DNA from: Kutzneria kofuensis
GTDB lineage: Bacteria > Actinomycetota > Actinomycetes > Mycobacteriales > Pseudonocardiaceae
Length of the DNA: 64,000 bases
NCBI RefSeq assembly: GCF_014203355.1
Contig: NZ_JACHIR010000001.1
Span: 3,164,038-3,228,037, forward strand
Reading direction: 5' to 3'
Shown: positions 32,221-40,592 of the stretch, in pieces
Numbering within the stretch: the first letter of the stretch is position 1
How the letters are laid out: every line of letters begins with the position of its first letter
Notes under the pieces: generated by a model
Database searches by the model: none
Seen by the model: only the letters and a program-made list of their open reading frames with translations
What the model was told of the DNA's origin: nothing
Made by a program: the position numbers and the translations under genes

Positions 32221-33399
32221 GTGACTGACGCGGTCGTGGTCGAGGAGCTGGTCAAGCGGTACGGCAAGAACCCGAGACCGGCAGTGGACGGCCTGGGCTT
32301 CACGGTCCATGGCGGCGAGGTGTTCGGCCTGCTCGGCCCGAACGGGGCGGGCAAGACAACGACGGTCGGAGTGCTGACGACGCGGGTGCTGCCGACGAGC
32401 GGTCGGGCTTTGGTGCACGACGTGGACGTGGTGGCGGACCCGCAGCGGGCCCGGCAGGTGCTGGCGGTGGTGCCGCAGCGGAACAACCTGGACCGGTCGC
32501 TGAACGTGCGGCAGAACCTGCTGTTCCACGCCGCCTACCACGGGGTGGCGCGGGCGGAGCGGACGAAGCTGGCGGACGAGATCCTGGAGCGGATGGGGCT
32601 CACCGGCCACGCGAAGGCGGCGATCGACACGCTGTCGGGCGGCCAGGCCCAGCGGGTGATGATCGCCCGGGCGCTGATGCACCGGCCGAAGGTGATGTTC
32701 CTGGACGAGCCGTCGACGGGGCTGGACCCCCAGGCCCGGTTGTTCGTGCACGACCGGGTGGCGCAGCTGCGGGCCGAGGGCGTGACGGTCGTGCTGACCA
32801 CGCACGACATGGACGAGGCGGCGAAGCTGTGCGATCGGGTCGGCATCGTCGACCACGGCAAGCTGCTGGCGCTGGACACGCCGGCCGAGCTGACGAAGTC
32901 GTTGCCGGGCAGCTCGACGATCACCTTCACGGTCGATCTCGCCGGGGTGGCCGGCAGCGAGATCGCGGCGAAACTGTCCGCTGTGGACGGTGTGGAGCGG
33001 GTGGAGCAGATCGCCGCGGCCAACAGCGGGTTCCCGGGCGGGGGTGCGCCGTGGGCCGGCATGGCGATGGGCGGCGGCGCGCCAGGCGGCGGGGCAACAG
33101 GGGGCGGCGCGGCACGCGGCGGGGTGACAGGCGGCGCGACAGGGGGTGGCGCGGCAGGCGGCGGGATGCCGGGTGCCGGGGCGAAGGGCGGCGGGATTCC
33201 GGGCGCCGGAGCGGCGGTCGGGGCGCCGCAGACCGAGGGCAACCAGTTCCGGCTCTACTCCGACTTCGACGCCGCCGTGGTGCTGCCGCCGGCGTTGAGC
33301 GCGCTGGGCGCGCTCGGCTGCGAGGTCAGCGACCTGGCGCTGGGCAAGCCCAGCCTCGAGGACGTGTTCATCCACCTGACGGGAAGGGAACTCCGGTGA
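32221..33399 (+). CDS. DrrA-like ABC exporter ATPase with Gly-rich insertion
   Basis: A 392-residue ATPase of the daunorubicin-resistance class: Walker A GPNGAGKTT, signature LSGGQAQRVMIARAL, Walker B VMFLDEPSTGLDP, H-loop TTHDMDEA, and the DrrA C-terminal domain ending SLEDVFIHLTGREL. Between about residues 267 and 338 sits a 70-residue stretch almost entirely of Gly, Ala, Pro and Thr that interrupts the C-terminal domain; usual family members are about 310-330 residues. With the coupled permease it probably exports a hydrophobic drug or lipid. Confidence 0.93.
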   Translation: MTDAVVVEELVKRYGKNPRPAVDGLGFTVHGGEVFGLLGPNGAGKTTTVGVLTTRVLPTSGRALVHDVDVVADPQRARQVLAVVPQRNNLDRSLNVRQNLLFHAAYHGVARAERTKLADEILERMGLTGHAKAAIDTLSGGQAQRVMIARALMHRPKVMFLDEPSTGLDPQARLFVHDRVAQLRAEGVTVVLTTHDMDEAAKLCDRVGIVDHGKLLALDTPAELTKSLPGSSTITFTVDLAGVAGSEIAAKLSAVDGVERVEQIAAANSGFPGGGAPWAGMAMGGGAPGGGATGGGAARGGVTGGATGGGAAGGGMPGAGAKGGGIPGAGAAVGAPQTEGNQFRLYSDFDAAVVLPPALSALGALGCEVSDLALGKPSLEDVFIHLTGRELR

Positions 33400-34166
33400 C
33401 GGCCCTGCGCACCTTCAACGCGGTACTCGGGCGGGACGTGTTCGTCACCGGCCGGGAGCTGCCCAGCTTCCTGGCGCAGGTGATCATCCAGCCGTTCTTC
33501 ACGCTGTTCATCTTCGGCAAGGTGCTGGCCCAGATCGGCTTCGTGCAGGGCAACTTCGCCGAGGTGCTGCTGCCGGGTGTGGTGGCGCTCAACGGCTTCC
33601 TCGGCGCGCTGCAGAACACGACGCTGCCGCTGGTGCTGGACTTCTCGTGGACGCGGGAGATCGAGGACCGGCTGCTGGCGCCGATGCCGATCGCCTTGGT
33701 GGCGGTGGAGAAGATGGTGTTCGGGGCGCTGCGCGGACTGCTCGCGGCGGTGCTGATGATCCCGATCGGGTTCATCATCCTGGGCCTGACCTGGCCGGTG
33801 TCCAGCCTGCCGCTGGTGCTGGTCGTGCTGATCCTCGGCTCGCTGGCCGGGGCGGCGATCGGCATGGTGGTCGGCACCTCGGTGCCGCCCCGGCGGATCA
33901 ACATCATGTTCGCGGTCATCCTGACCCCGCTGATGTTCACCGGCTCCACCCAGTTCCCGTGGTCCTCGTTGAACGACGACCTGCTCTGGTTCAAGGTGGT
34001 CTGCGCGCTCAACCCGCTGACCTACGCCAGCGAGGCGATGCGCGCGGTCCTGCTCCCGAACGGCCAGAACATCGCGCTGTGGATCTCGCTGCTGGTGATG
34101 GTCGGCGCGATCGCGCTGTTCGGGGCGATCGGGATCCGGGGCTTCATGCGCCGCGCCCTGGACTGA
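33396..34166 (+). CDS. ABC-2 type exporter permease (DrrB-like)
   Basis: A 256-residue membrane protein with six predicted spans and the DrrB/NodJ-type ABC-2 pattern (IEDRLLAPMPIALVAVEKMV; PPRRINIMFAVILTPLMFTG; NPLTYASEAMRAVLLP). GTG start overlapping the ATPase stop (GTGA), so the two are made in balance. A strong hairpin follows. The pair resembles self-resistance or efflux exporters, but no biosynthetic cluster is beside it. Confidence 0.93.
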   Translation: MTALRTFNAVLGRDVFVTGRELPSFLAQVIIQPFFTLFIFGKVLAQIGFVQGNFAEVLLPGVVALNGFLGALQNTTLPLVLDFSWTREIEDRLLAPMPIALVAVEKMVFGALRGLLAAVLMIPIGFIILGLTWPVSSLPLVLVVLILGSLAGAAIGMVVGTSVPPRRINIMFAVILTPLMFTGSTQFPWSSLNDDLLWFKVVCALNPLTYASEAMRAVLLPNGQNIALWISLLVMVGAIALFGAIGIRGFMRRALD

Positions 34167-34212
34167 CCCGCGGCGCAGGCCGTGGCCGATGCGGCGCCAG
34201 GGCGGAAACACA

Positions 34213-34252
34213 ACCGGAGGCCCGGGACGCGAGAGCGTCCCGGGCCTCCGGT
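34213..34252. terminator. Bidirectional terminator hairpin
   Basis: Perfect 18-bp stem beginning ACCGGAGGCCCGGGACGC around a GAGA tetraloop, between the convergent exporter permease and phoH2 genes. Confidence 0.87.
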
Positions 34253-34261
34253 GTCAGCGCC

Positions 34262-35629
34262 TCAGCTGGCGTAGTCCTCCAGCATCTCGGTGACCAGGGC
34301 CGCGATCGGGGAGCGCTCCGACCTGGTCAGGGTGACGTGGGCGAACAGGGGGTGGCCCTTCAACTTCTCGATCACGGCGGCGACGCCGTCGTGGCGGCCG
34401 ACGCGGAGGTTGTCGCGCTGCGCCACGTCGTGGGTGAGCACGACGCGGGAGTTGGCGCCGAGGCGCGACAGGACCGTGAGCAGGACGTTGCGCTCCAGGG
34501 ACTGGGCCTCGTCGACGATGACGTAGGAGTCGTGCAGGGAGCGGCCGCGGATGTGGGTCAGGGGCAGCACCTCGAGCATGCCGCGGTCGAGCACCTCATC
34601 CAACACGTCCTGGCTGGCCAGGGCGCCGAGGGTGTCGAAGACGGCCTGGGCCCAAGGCGCCATCTTCTCGCTCTCGGAACCGGGGAGGTAGCCGAGTTCC
34701 TGGCCGCCGACGGCGTAGACGGGGCGGAAGACGACGACCTTCCGGTGCTGACGCCGCTCCATGACGGCCTCGAGACCGGCGCACAGGGCCAGGGCCGACT
34801 TGCCGGTGCCGGCCCGACCGCCCAGCGACACGATGCCGACCTCGGGGTCGAGCAGCAGGTCGAGGGCGATGCGCTGCTCGGCGGACCGGCCGTGCAGGCC
34901 GAAGGCCTCCCGGTCGCCCCGGACGAGCCGGATCTGCTTGTCGGGGGTCACGCGGCCCAGGGCTGAGGCGGAGCCGGAGAGCAGGCGCAGGCCGGTGTGG
35001 CACGGGAGCTCGGCGGCGTCGCCGAGGTCGAACAGCGCCGGCTCGATGCTGCCTTCCTTGTACAGGGTGTCGATGACCTCCTGCGCGACGTCCAGATCGG
35101 CCATGCCGGTCCACCCGGACGGGGTGACGTCCTGGGCCCGGTACTCGTCGGCGTCCAGGCCGCACGCACCGGCTTTGACCCGCAGCGGCATGTCCTTGGT
35201 CACGAGGGTGACCGCCAGCCCGTCGGCCTTCAGGTTCAGGGCGCAGGCGAGGATGCGGGCGTCGTTGGAGTCGGTGCGGAAGCCGGCGGGCAGCACCTCC
35301 GGGTCGGTGTGGTTGAGCTCGACGTGCAGGGTGCCGCCCTGGTCGCCGATCGGGACCGGGGAGTCCAGCCTTCCGTGCCGCAGGCGGAGCTCGTCCAGCA
35401 GGCGGAGCGCCTCCCGGGCGAACCAGCCCAGCTCGGGGTGGTTACGCTTGCCCTCCAGTTCACTGATCACCACGAGCGGCAGCACGACCGAGTGCTCGGC
35501 GAACCTGGTCAGCGCCCACGGATCGGACAGCAGAACCGAGGTGTCGAGCACGAAGGTGGGGGTTGTGCGCCTTTTCGCGGCACTACGGGCAGAGCCTGAG
35601 GAACGGCTGGCGGGACGTCGTGCAGTCAC
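34262..35629 (-). CDS. phoH2: PhoH2: PIN ribonuclease-PhoH helicase fusion
   Basis: A 455-residue two-domain protein. The N-terminal PIN domain ([15 protein letters not shown]; acidic [12 protein letters not shown]) is a metal-dependent RNase; the C-terminal PhoH ATPase has Walker [13 protein letters not shown] and Walker [13 protein letters not shown]. Mycobacterial PhoH2 is a sequence-specific RNA unwinding and cleaving enzyme related to VapBC toxins. I start at the GTG preceded by GAGGGAG; longer in-frame extensions look non-coding. Corresponds to Rv1095. Confidence 0.94.
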   Translation of the reverse strand: MTARRPASRSSGSARSAAKRRTTPTFVLDTSVLLSDPWALTRFAEHSVVLPLVVISELEGKRNHPELGWFAREALRLLDELRLRHGRLDSPVPIGDQGGTLHVELNHTDPEVLPAGFRTDSNDARILACALNLKADGLAVTLVTKDMPLRVKAGACGLDADEYRAQDVTPSGWTGMADLDVAQEVIDTLYKEGSIEPALFDLGDAAELPCHTGLRLLSGSASALGRVTPDKQIRLVRGDREAFGLHGRSAEQRIALDLLLDPEVGIVSLGGRAGTGKSALALCAGLEAVMERRQHRKVVVFRPVYAVGGQELGYLPGSESEKMAPWAQAVFDTLGALASQDVLDEVLDRGMLEVLPLTHIRGRSLHDSYVIVDEAQSLERNVLLTVLSRLGANSRVVLTHDVAQRDNLRVGRHDGVAAVIEKLKGHPLFAHVTLTRSERSPIAALVTEMLEDYAS

Positions 35630-35978
35630 GGCAACTCCCTCGCGAGTGCGGCACCCGCACCCGCTTCCCTCGATGGGCCAGGCACACCACCCAGCTGGAA
35701 CGTTCGTCCGACGCCGATCCGGCGTCAGCTTCCCGCCCCAAGAGGGCCGGGTGCCGGCCCCCTCGCGCTCACCGTCACGACCAGGGCCTCCCGGGACGGT
35801 TCGCATTGGACACGACCCGTCACTTCGCAAGCTACCTGCGGGGTGCCCCTGTTTGCAGGCTGCCACACAGGTGATTCACGCACTCGTCATCTAAGTGCCA
35901 CGGACGGTCAAGATCGCCGGCACCGCGCCGAGCACCGGTGCACCCCATCTGACCTGCGGCGATGCTGGATCCGGGTGA
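35630..35978. other. Intergenic leader/promoter region of phoH2
   Basis: About 350 bp with no convincing gene. On the minus strand, which leads into phoH2, it contains several hairpin-forming segments, for example GACGCCG(GAT)CGGCGTC and GGGCCGGC(A)CCCGGCCC-like stems, so a structured 5' leader is possible. I could not match it to a known riboswitch class. The far end also holds the 3' flank of the DUF885 gene. Confidence 0.45.
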
Positions 35979-37199
35979 TCACCGGAAACTACTGGGCGTA
36001 GTTGTCAGCTCTGCGCGAAGCCCGGCCGGCACAAGGGGCTCGTCCAACAGCCGGGAGTACCGGGTGGCCAGGTCGACCGGGCCACGAGCGGCCAACCATC
36101 GCCGCACCAGCCGCGAACCCTCCACATAGGTCGTGGTGTACGCCCGCCAGAGCGGGTCGGTCAGGAACGGCAGCAGCCGGTACGCCCGGAACTCGGGCAC
36201 GAGCAGCCAGCGGGACAGGAAGCCGACCACGTCGTCCTCGTCGGCGCCGCGGTCGTGCAGCATCAGCATCGCGTCCTGGCGGACGGCCTGCAGCGTGGTC
36301 GTGGCCAGGTCGACGGCCTCCAGCAGCTCCCCGTCGACGTGCACGCCGGCCTCGGCGAACAACGCGGTGGCCCAGGCGCCCCAGTGCGGCCCGACGGCGG
36401 CGTACACGCCCAGCTCGGCGAGCCCCTCGGCGACCACGCACTGCGGCGTGTTGAGCACGAACATGCTCTGCTCCCACTGCCCGTCGACGCGGATCGCGCC
36501 GGCTTCCTTGCGGCAGTGCTCGGTGTGGTGCCCTGGGTACGCCTCGTGCGCGATGAGATGGGCCAACGTGGACACTCGGTGCCCCTGCGCCACGTTCAGC
36601 GACACCCGCGACCGGTAGCCGCCGAGGTAGCTGTTGAACCCGCTCCACGCGCGGTTGTCGACGATCTCGTACTGCACGGACTCACCGGCCGGCAACCCGA
36701 ACCGCTCCGCCGCGCGGGCGCGGAGGTCGGCGGAGAGCACCTGAACGCAGTCGCCGATGCGCTCCTTCGGGATCTCCTCACCCGATCGATACCGCGCGAC
36801 CCGGCGGCGCAGTGAGCCGAGGCCCGGCAGCAGCCGGCGCAGCTGCCGGTGCGCCTGTGCGTAGACGTCCGGGTCGCCGAGCCCGATCGTGGTCTGGAAA
36901 CACGTCTCGACCTCGGCGACGAAGCCGATGGGCCGGCCGGCCAGCCGCGCGCACGTGGTCTCCATGGCGACCAGCTGGGCGGTGAGGAACTCGCGTCGCT
37001 GGGGACTCAGGTCGGCGTCGGCGACGGCGCGCCGCAACTCGGCGGCCCCCAAACGCAATTCGCCCGGATCGGGGACGGGCTCCCCGGCGACCTGGGCGCG
37101 CAGCGCGGCGGGCCCGGTGTACGCGTCCACCGCGCCCGGCAGCAGCCGGTCCATTCGCAGACCAAGCGTCAGATATTCGCGCACGACCTGGAGTTCCAT
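35979..37199 (-). CDS. DUF885 family metallohydrolase-like protein
   Basis: A 406-residue soluble protein with the zinc-binding signature HEAYPGHHTEH (about residue 245) and a downstream EGLAELGVYAA helix offering a glutamate ligand, as in DUF885 proteins and distant gluzincin peptidases. No signal peptide is visible from the ATG chosen (MELQVVREYL). The family is assumed to be a carboxypeptidase- or aminopeptidase-like hydrolase, but the substrate is not known. The start lies 256 bp from the secreted-protein gene on the other strand. Confidence 0.86.
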   Translation of the reverse strand: MELQVVREYLTLGLRMDRLLPGAVDAYTGPAALRAQVAGEPVPDPGELRLGAAELRRAVADADLSPQRREFLTAQLVAMETTCARLAGRPIGFVAEVETCFQTTIGLGDPDVYAQAHRQLRRLLPGLGSLRRRVARYRSGEEIPKERIGDCVQVLSADLRARAAERFGLPAGESVQYEIVDNRAWSGFNSYLGGYRSRVSLNVAQGHRVSTLAHLIAHEAYPGHHTEHCRKEAGAIRVDGQWEQSMFVLNTPQCVVAEGLAELGVYAAVGPHWGAWATALFAEAGVHVDGELLEAVDLATTTLQAVRQDAMLMLHDRGADEDDVVGFLSRWLLVPEFRAYRLLPFLTDPLWRAYTTTYVEGSRLVRRWLAARGPVDLATRYSRLLDEPLVPAGLRAELTTTPSSFR

Positions 37200-37320
37200 G
37201 AGAACTGCGAGCCTAGGCGGCGGCGCGCGGTCGCACCTACCACCGTCCGGAGCAAACTGCGAACCGAGAAATGCAGTCACCCGAAAGAGCGCCGGAACGT
37301 GCCACGCGGCCGAGCGAACC

Positions 37321-37374
37321 GATCACACAATGGTGTTAGCGCGGTGGGCAACACCTCCGCGATCCGAGTAGGTT
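37321..37374 (+). promoter_or_regulatory. Promoter unit of secreted protein gene 1 (duplicated element)
   Basis: GATCACACAATGGTGTTAG at 37321-37339 is an ACAC-N4-GTGT dyad. It is followed 45 nt later by GAGTAGGTTTTCGCT containing the -10 box TAGGTT. The same two blocks, with 44 nt between their starts, recur before gene 2. No conserved -35 exists, which suggests activation by a protein at the dyad or an alternative sigma factor. Confidence 0.65.
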
Positions 37375-37454
37375 TTCGCTGCGAAGGGCCCCGAGCCCGG
37401 AGCCGAAGTTTCGGAGTTCCGGGTATTTCCCCGGTACGAAGGAGAGTGTTGGAA

Positions 37455-37784
37455 GTGCTGAAGAAGGCTGGCGTAGTCGCCGCTGCCGCTGCGGCGGGCG
37501 TGATGGTCCTCAGCGCGCCCGCGTTCGCCGGGACCCCCGGCGAGGGCCACTGGATGGAGGGCCACCACCACCCGCACCAGGTCGGTGTCGTGAACGTCGA
37601 CGACGTGCACGCGCTGAACGACGTGCACGTTCTGGAGAACGTGAACGTCCCGGTGTGCGCCACGAACAACACCATCGCCGGCGGTCTGGTCGCGGTCGCG
37701 GTCAACGCGCTCAACCCGACCTTCGTCAAGGACTGCGTGGACGGCGCCGCGATCTCGCACAGCGGCGACCACCACGGCGGCTGA
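37455..37784 (+). CDS. Small secreted two-cysteine, His-rich protein, copy 1 (chaplin/rodlin-like layout)
   Basis: A 109-residue precursor: signal peptide MLKKAGVVAAAAAAGVMVLS with cleavage near APAFA, then a mature part of about 80 residues. That part has a His-rich start (HWMEGHHHPHQ), a Val/Asn-rich repeat-like stretch (VNVDDVHALNDVHVLENVNV), two Cys flanking a hydrophobic core (CATNNTIAGG to VKDC) and a GDHHGG end. The two-Cys hydrophobic core and the MLKKA signal recall rodlins and chaplins of streptomycetes, but similarity is weak. It may be a surface-active coat protein; function is not proven. GTG start by analogy with copy 2. Confidence 0.8.
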   Translation: MLKKAGVVAAAAAAGVMVLSAPAFAGTPGEGHWMEGHHHPHQVGVVNVDDVHALNDVHVLENVNVPVCATNNTIAGGLVAVAVNALNPTFVKDCVDGAAISHSGDHHGG

Positions 37785-37801
37785 TCTCGGCCGAGCCCTG
37801 A

Positions 37802-37851
37802 CCGAAAGCACCGGAGCGCAATTGACGCGCGCCGGTGCTTTCGGCTGTTTT
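37802..37851 (+). terminator. Rho-independent terminator after secreted protein gene 1
   Basis: CCGAAAGCACCGG pairs with CCGGTGCTTTCGG around a 17-nt loop and is followed by CTGTTTT. It isolates copy 1 from copy 2. Confidence 0.8.
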
Positions 37852-37883
37852 AAAGCGTCCGAACGGTCGCGACACGCCGAGAT

Positions 37884-37936
37884 GATCACACAATGGTGTT
37901 AGTCGCCCGGTGTCGACCGGAATCGGCGAGTAGGTT
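37884..37936 (+). promoter_or_regulatory. Promoter unit of secreted protein gene 2 (duplicated element)
   Basis: GATCACACAATGGTGTTAG at 37884-37902 is identical over 19 bp to the box before copy 1; TAGGTT at 37931-37936 is the -10 box in GAGTAGGTTTCGCT. Sequence between the boxes has diverged, so both boxes are under selection. Confidence 0.65.
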
Positions 37937-38002
37937 TCGCTACCGAGCAGGACCGGTGGCTGCACAGTTCGCCGGAAATTCCCCGAGAAGGAGTGAGCAG
38001 AC

Positions 38003-38305
38003 GTGCTGAAGAAGGCTGCCGTCGTCGCCATCGCCGCCGCCGGCATCACGCTGGCCGGCTCCCCGGCGTTCGCGTCCCCGATGCACGACGGCCCGGACCA
38101 GGCCGGCACCGTCAACGTCAACGACGTGCACGTGCTGAACGACGACCACGTGGCGGAGAACGTCGACATCCCGGTGTGCGCCACCAACAACACCATCGCC
38201 GGCGGCCTCGTCGCCGTCGCGGTGAACGCGCTGAACCCGACGTTCGTCAAGGACTGCGTCGACGGTGTGGCCGCCTCCACGAGCGGTGACCACCACGGCG
38301 GCTGA
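38003..38305 (+). CDS. Small secreted two-cysteine, His-rich protein, copy 2
   Basis: A 100-residue paralogue of the upstream gene. It has a signal peptide (MLKKAAVVAIAAAGITLAGS, cut near APAFA-like SPAFA) and a mature part sharing VNVNDVHVLNDDHV, the core CATNNTIAGG to NPTFVKDC, and GDHHGG with copy 1. Third-codon changes in the shared core show that the protein sequence is kept by selection. It lacks the first His cluster of copy 1. GTG start with AAGGAG at good distance. The pair may work as a heteromer at the cell surface; this is inference. Confidence 0.8.
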   Translation: MLKKAAVVAIAAAGITLAGSPAFASPMHDGPDQAGTVNVNDVHVLNDDHVAENVDIPVCATNNTIAGGLVAVAVNALNPTFVKDCVDGVAASTSGDHHGG

Positions 38306-38318
38306 GCCAGCCCGCCAA

Positions 38319-38357
38319 GCCGAGGGCGCCGGGACCGATGGTCCCGGCGCCCTCGGC
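38319..38357. terminator. Bidirectional terminator hairpin
   Basis: GCCGAGGGCGCCGGGACC and its exact complement surround a 3-nt loop, between secreted protein gene 2 and the convergent uppS-like gene. Confidence 0.87.
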
Positions 38358-38371
38358 GTCTCCTACGGGGT

Positions 38372-39157
38372 CTACGAGCCGTAGCGGCGGTGCCGCCAGG
38401 CGAAGTCACGCAGTGCGCGCAGGAAGTCGACGTGCCGGAACTCGGGCCAGTACGCCTCGGTGAACCAGAACTCCGAGTGCGCGGACTGCCAGAGCAGGAA
38501 GCCGGACAGCCGCTGCTCGCCGGAGGTGCGGATCAGCAGGTCCGGGTCGGGCTGCCCGGAGGTGTAGAGGTGCTCGGCGATGTGGTCCACGTCCAGGACC
38601 TCGGCCAGCTCCTCGATCGGCGTGCCGGCCTCAGCGTGCTGCAGCAGCAGCTTGCGCACCGCGTCGGCGATCTCCTGGCGGCCGCCGTAGCCGACGGCGA
38701 CGTTGACCTCCATGCCGTTGCGGTTGGCGGTGCGCTGCCCGGCCGCAGTGAGCCGGTTGGCAATGTCGGCGGGCAGCAGGTCGAGCGCGCCGACGATGCG
38801 CAGCCGCCACGGGTTGCCGGGCTCGGCGAGCTCGTCGACCACATCGGCGATGATCAGCAGCAGCGCCGACAGCTCGTCGCTGGAGCGCTTCTTCAGGTTG
38901 TCGGTGGCCAGCAGCCACAGGGTGACGACCTCGACCTCGGCCTCGCGGCACCACTCCAGCAGGTCGGCGATCTTGCGGGCGCCCGCGCGGTGACCGTCGG
39001 CGACGTCCTCGAAGCCGGCTTCCTTGGCCCATCTGCGGTTGCCGTCCAGGATCACGCCCACGTGCCGCGGTCGCCGCCTGGCCGCGGTGATCTGTTGGTT
39101 GAGGCGCATCTCGTACAGGCCGTAGACGATCCTGCTCAGGCGCTTGCGAAGACCCAC
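38372..39157 (-). CDS. uppS: Cis-prenyltransferase (isoprenyl diphosphate synthase)
   Basis: A 261-residue UPP-synthase-family enzyme with GVILDGNRRWAKEAG (catalytic Asp), LWLLATDNLKKRS and the C-terminal RTSGEQRLSGFLLWQSAHSE motif. It condenses IPP with allylic diphosphates in cis. Its position matches Rv1086, whose product is the short-chain Z,E-farnesyl diphosphate synthase feeding decaprenyl phosphate synthesis. So a short-chain role is likely, though full-length UPP synthase cannot be excluded. GTG start. Confidence 0.93.
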   Translation of the reverse strand: MGLRKRLSRIVYGLYEMRLNQQITAARRRPRHVGVILDGNRRWAKEAGFEDVADGHRAGARKIADLLEWCREAEVEVVTLWLLATDNLKKRSSDELSALLLIIADVVDELAEPGNPWRLRIVGALDLLPADIANRLTAAGQRTANRNGMEVNVAVGYGGRQEIADAVRKLLLQHAEAGTPIEELAEVLDVDHIAEHLYTSGQPDPDLLIRTSGEQRLSGFLLWQSAHSEFWFTEAYWPEFRHVDFLRALRDFAWRHRRYGS

Positions 39158-39201
39158 GCCACCGGAGGGTACGCCGGGACAAGGGATCGGGTCACATCAC
39201 G

Positions 39202-39231
39202 GTGACCGCGCAACCTACGGTGCCGTAACCT
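39202..39231 (+). promoter_or_regulatory. Predicted promoter of trhA (leaderless)
   Basis: GTGACC, 18-bp spacer, TAACCT, then 7 nt to the GTG start. Matches the leaderless pattern seen repeatedly in this window. Confidence 0.5.
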
Positions 39232-39238
39232 CGGTCGC

Positions 39239-39916
39239 GTGACCGCTGCGACCCTCGACCACACCCCGCCCGCACCGCCGAAGCCGCGGCTGCGGGGCTG
39301 GCTGCACTTCTGGTCGTTCTTCGCCTCGCTGGCCACCGGCGTGACCCTGGTGTCGGTCGCCGCGGCCACCGTGTCGGCGACGGCCGCGCTCGCGACTTCC
39401 GTGTACGGCTTGACGATTCTCGGCCTGTTCGGGGTCAGCGCGCTCTATCACCGGCGGAACTGGCTGAGCGTGCGGGCCAGGACGGTGATGAAGCGGCTCG
39501 ACCACTCGATGATCTTCGTGTTCATCGCCGGCACCTACACGCCGTTCGCCGTGCTGGCCCTGCCGGGGACGACCGGGACCATCGTGCTGTCGGTGGTGTG
39601 GGGCGGCGCGCTGCTCGGCGTGGCCCTGAAGATGGCCTGGCCGCACGCGCCCCGTTGGCTTGGCGTGCCGATCTACATCGCGCTCGGCTGGGTCGCGGTC
39701 TTCGTGCTGCCCGATCTGTTGCACCACGCGGGAATCACGTCGTTCGTGCTGCTGCTCGCCGGCGGCGCGCTGTACACCGCCGGCGCCGTCTTCTACGCCA
39801 CGAAGTGGCCCGACCCGTGGCCGAAGGTGTTCGGGTACCACGAGTTCTTCCACGCGGCGACGGTGCTGGCCGCGCTCTGCCACTACATCGCCATCTGGTT
39901 CGCGCTCTACCCGTGA
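39239..39916 (+). CDS. trhA: Hemolysin III/TrhA-family membrane protein
   Basis: A 225-residue protein with seven predicted spans and the PAQR-like motifs of the hemolysin III family: SALYHRRNW, RLDHSMIFVFIAGTYTPF and the final GYHEFFHAATVLAALCHY. The conserved His residues probably bind zinc. The family is linked to membrane fluidity control, while true hemolysis is doubtful. Matches Rv1085c in position and strand. GTG start, no ribosome site. Confidence 0.93.
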   Translation: MTAATLDHTPPAPPKPRLRGWLHFWSFFASLATGVTLVSVAAATVSATAALATSVYGLTILGLFGVSALYHRRNWLSVRARTVMKRLDHSMIFVFIAGTYTPFAVLALPGTTGTIVLSVVWGGALLGVALKMAWPHAPRWLGVPIYIALGWVAVFVLPDLLHHAGITSFVLLLAGGALYTAGAVFYATKWPDPWPKVFGYHEFFHAATVLAALCHYIAIWFALYP

Positions 39917-39943
39917 GCGGGCCCTGCCCACGGGTAGCAACGC

Positions 39944-40504
39944 TCAGCCCAAGTCCGGACCCTGGTTGCGGACGTCGTTGACCTTCTGCATCGCCTGGCG
40001 CAGCTCGGTGAGCCAGGCGTCGGCGTGCTCGCCGACCAGTCGCACCGCCCAGGCCAGAGCCTCGGAGCGGGATCGGGCCACGCCGGCGTCGACGAGCGTG
40101 TCCAGCACCAGCCGCTCGGACTGGCGCAGCCTCGTCATCACCGGCGCGGACAGCGTGGTGAACAGTTCGGTGGTGCCGCCGAGCTTCGCGCCCCAGGCGA
40201 CCTTGCGGCCGTAGCGGTGCTCGGCCTGGCGGGCGATCTCGATCCGCTCGTCGCGGGTCTGCTCGCGGAACCGGCTGATCCGGCCCGACTCGGCGGCGGC
40301 GCGCGCCGCGTCGTCGGCGAACTCGCCCTCCAGCGCCGGCAGCTCGCCGACGATGACGATCTCCTCGCGGTCCACGGTGATCTGCGGCGCGCCGGTGAAC
40401 CAGCCGTCGGGCAGCCGCCCGGCGAACCAGCCCGGCGCGTCGTCGGCGGACGGCACCTCGGCCTGCTGCCAGCCGCCCCGGCCCCGTGCGAAGCGTCCGT
40501 GCAT
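39944..40504 (-). CDS. Conserved hypothetical protein, ribbon-helix-helix-like C-terminus
   Basis: A 186-residue soluble protein without signal or membrane span. The N-terminal half has WFAGRLPDGWFTGAPQITVD and EIVIVGELP, followed by Arg/Glu-rich helices. The C-terminal part (RLVLDTLVDAGVARSRSEAL, AWAVRLVGEHADAWLTELR) resembles the SRSEAL segment of ribbon-helix-helix proteins. Function unknown. The ATG has a strong AAGGAGG site, and GATTACAT/GATTACAC direct repeats lie just upstream, so it may bind its own promoter; this is a guess. Confidence 0.78.
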   Translation of the reverse strand: MHGRFARGRGGWQQAEVPSADDAPGWFAGRLPDGWFTGAPQITVDREEIVIVGELPALEGEFADDAARAAAESGRISRFREQTRDERIEIARQAEHRYGRKVAWGAKLGGTTELFTTLSAPVMTRLRQSERLVLDTLVDAGVARSRSEALAWAVRLVGEHADAWLTELRQAMQKVNDVRNQGPDLG

Positions 40505-40592
40505 GACGACCTCCTTGATTACATGATTACACCGCTACACGGTACGCGCGGCAACGCCACTTACAAGGGTCGTTCGCCGGCGGCGGAAGCTC

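Noticed and set aside
35630-35978. Riboswitch upstream of phoH2
   Set aside because: Hairpins are present, but I could not match the core of any known riboswitch class, so it is only described as a structured region.
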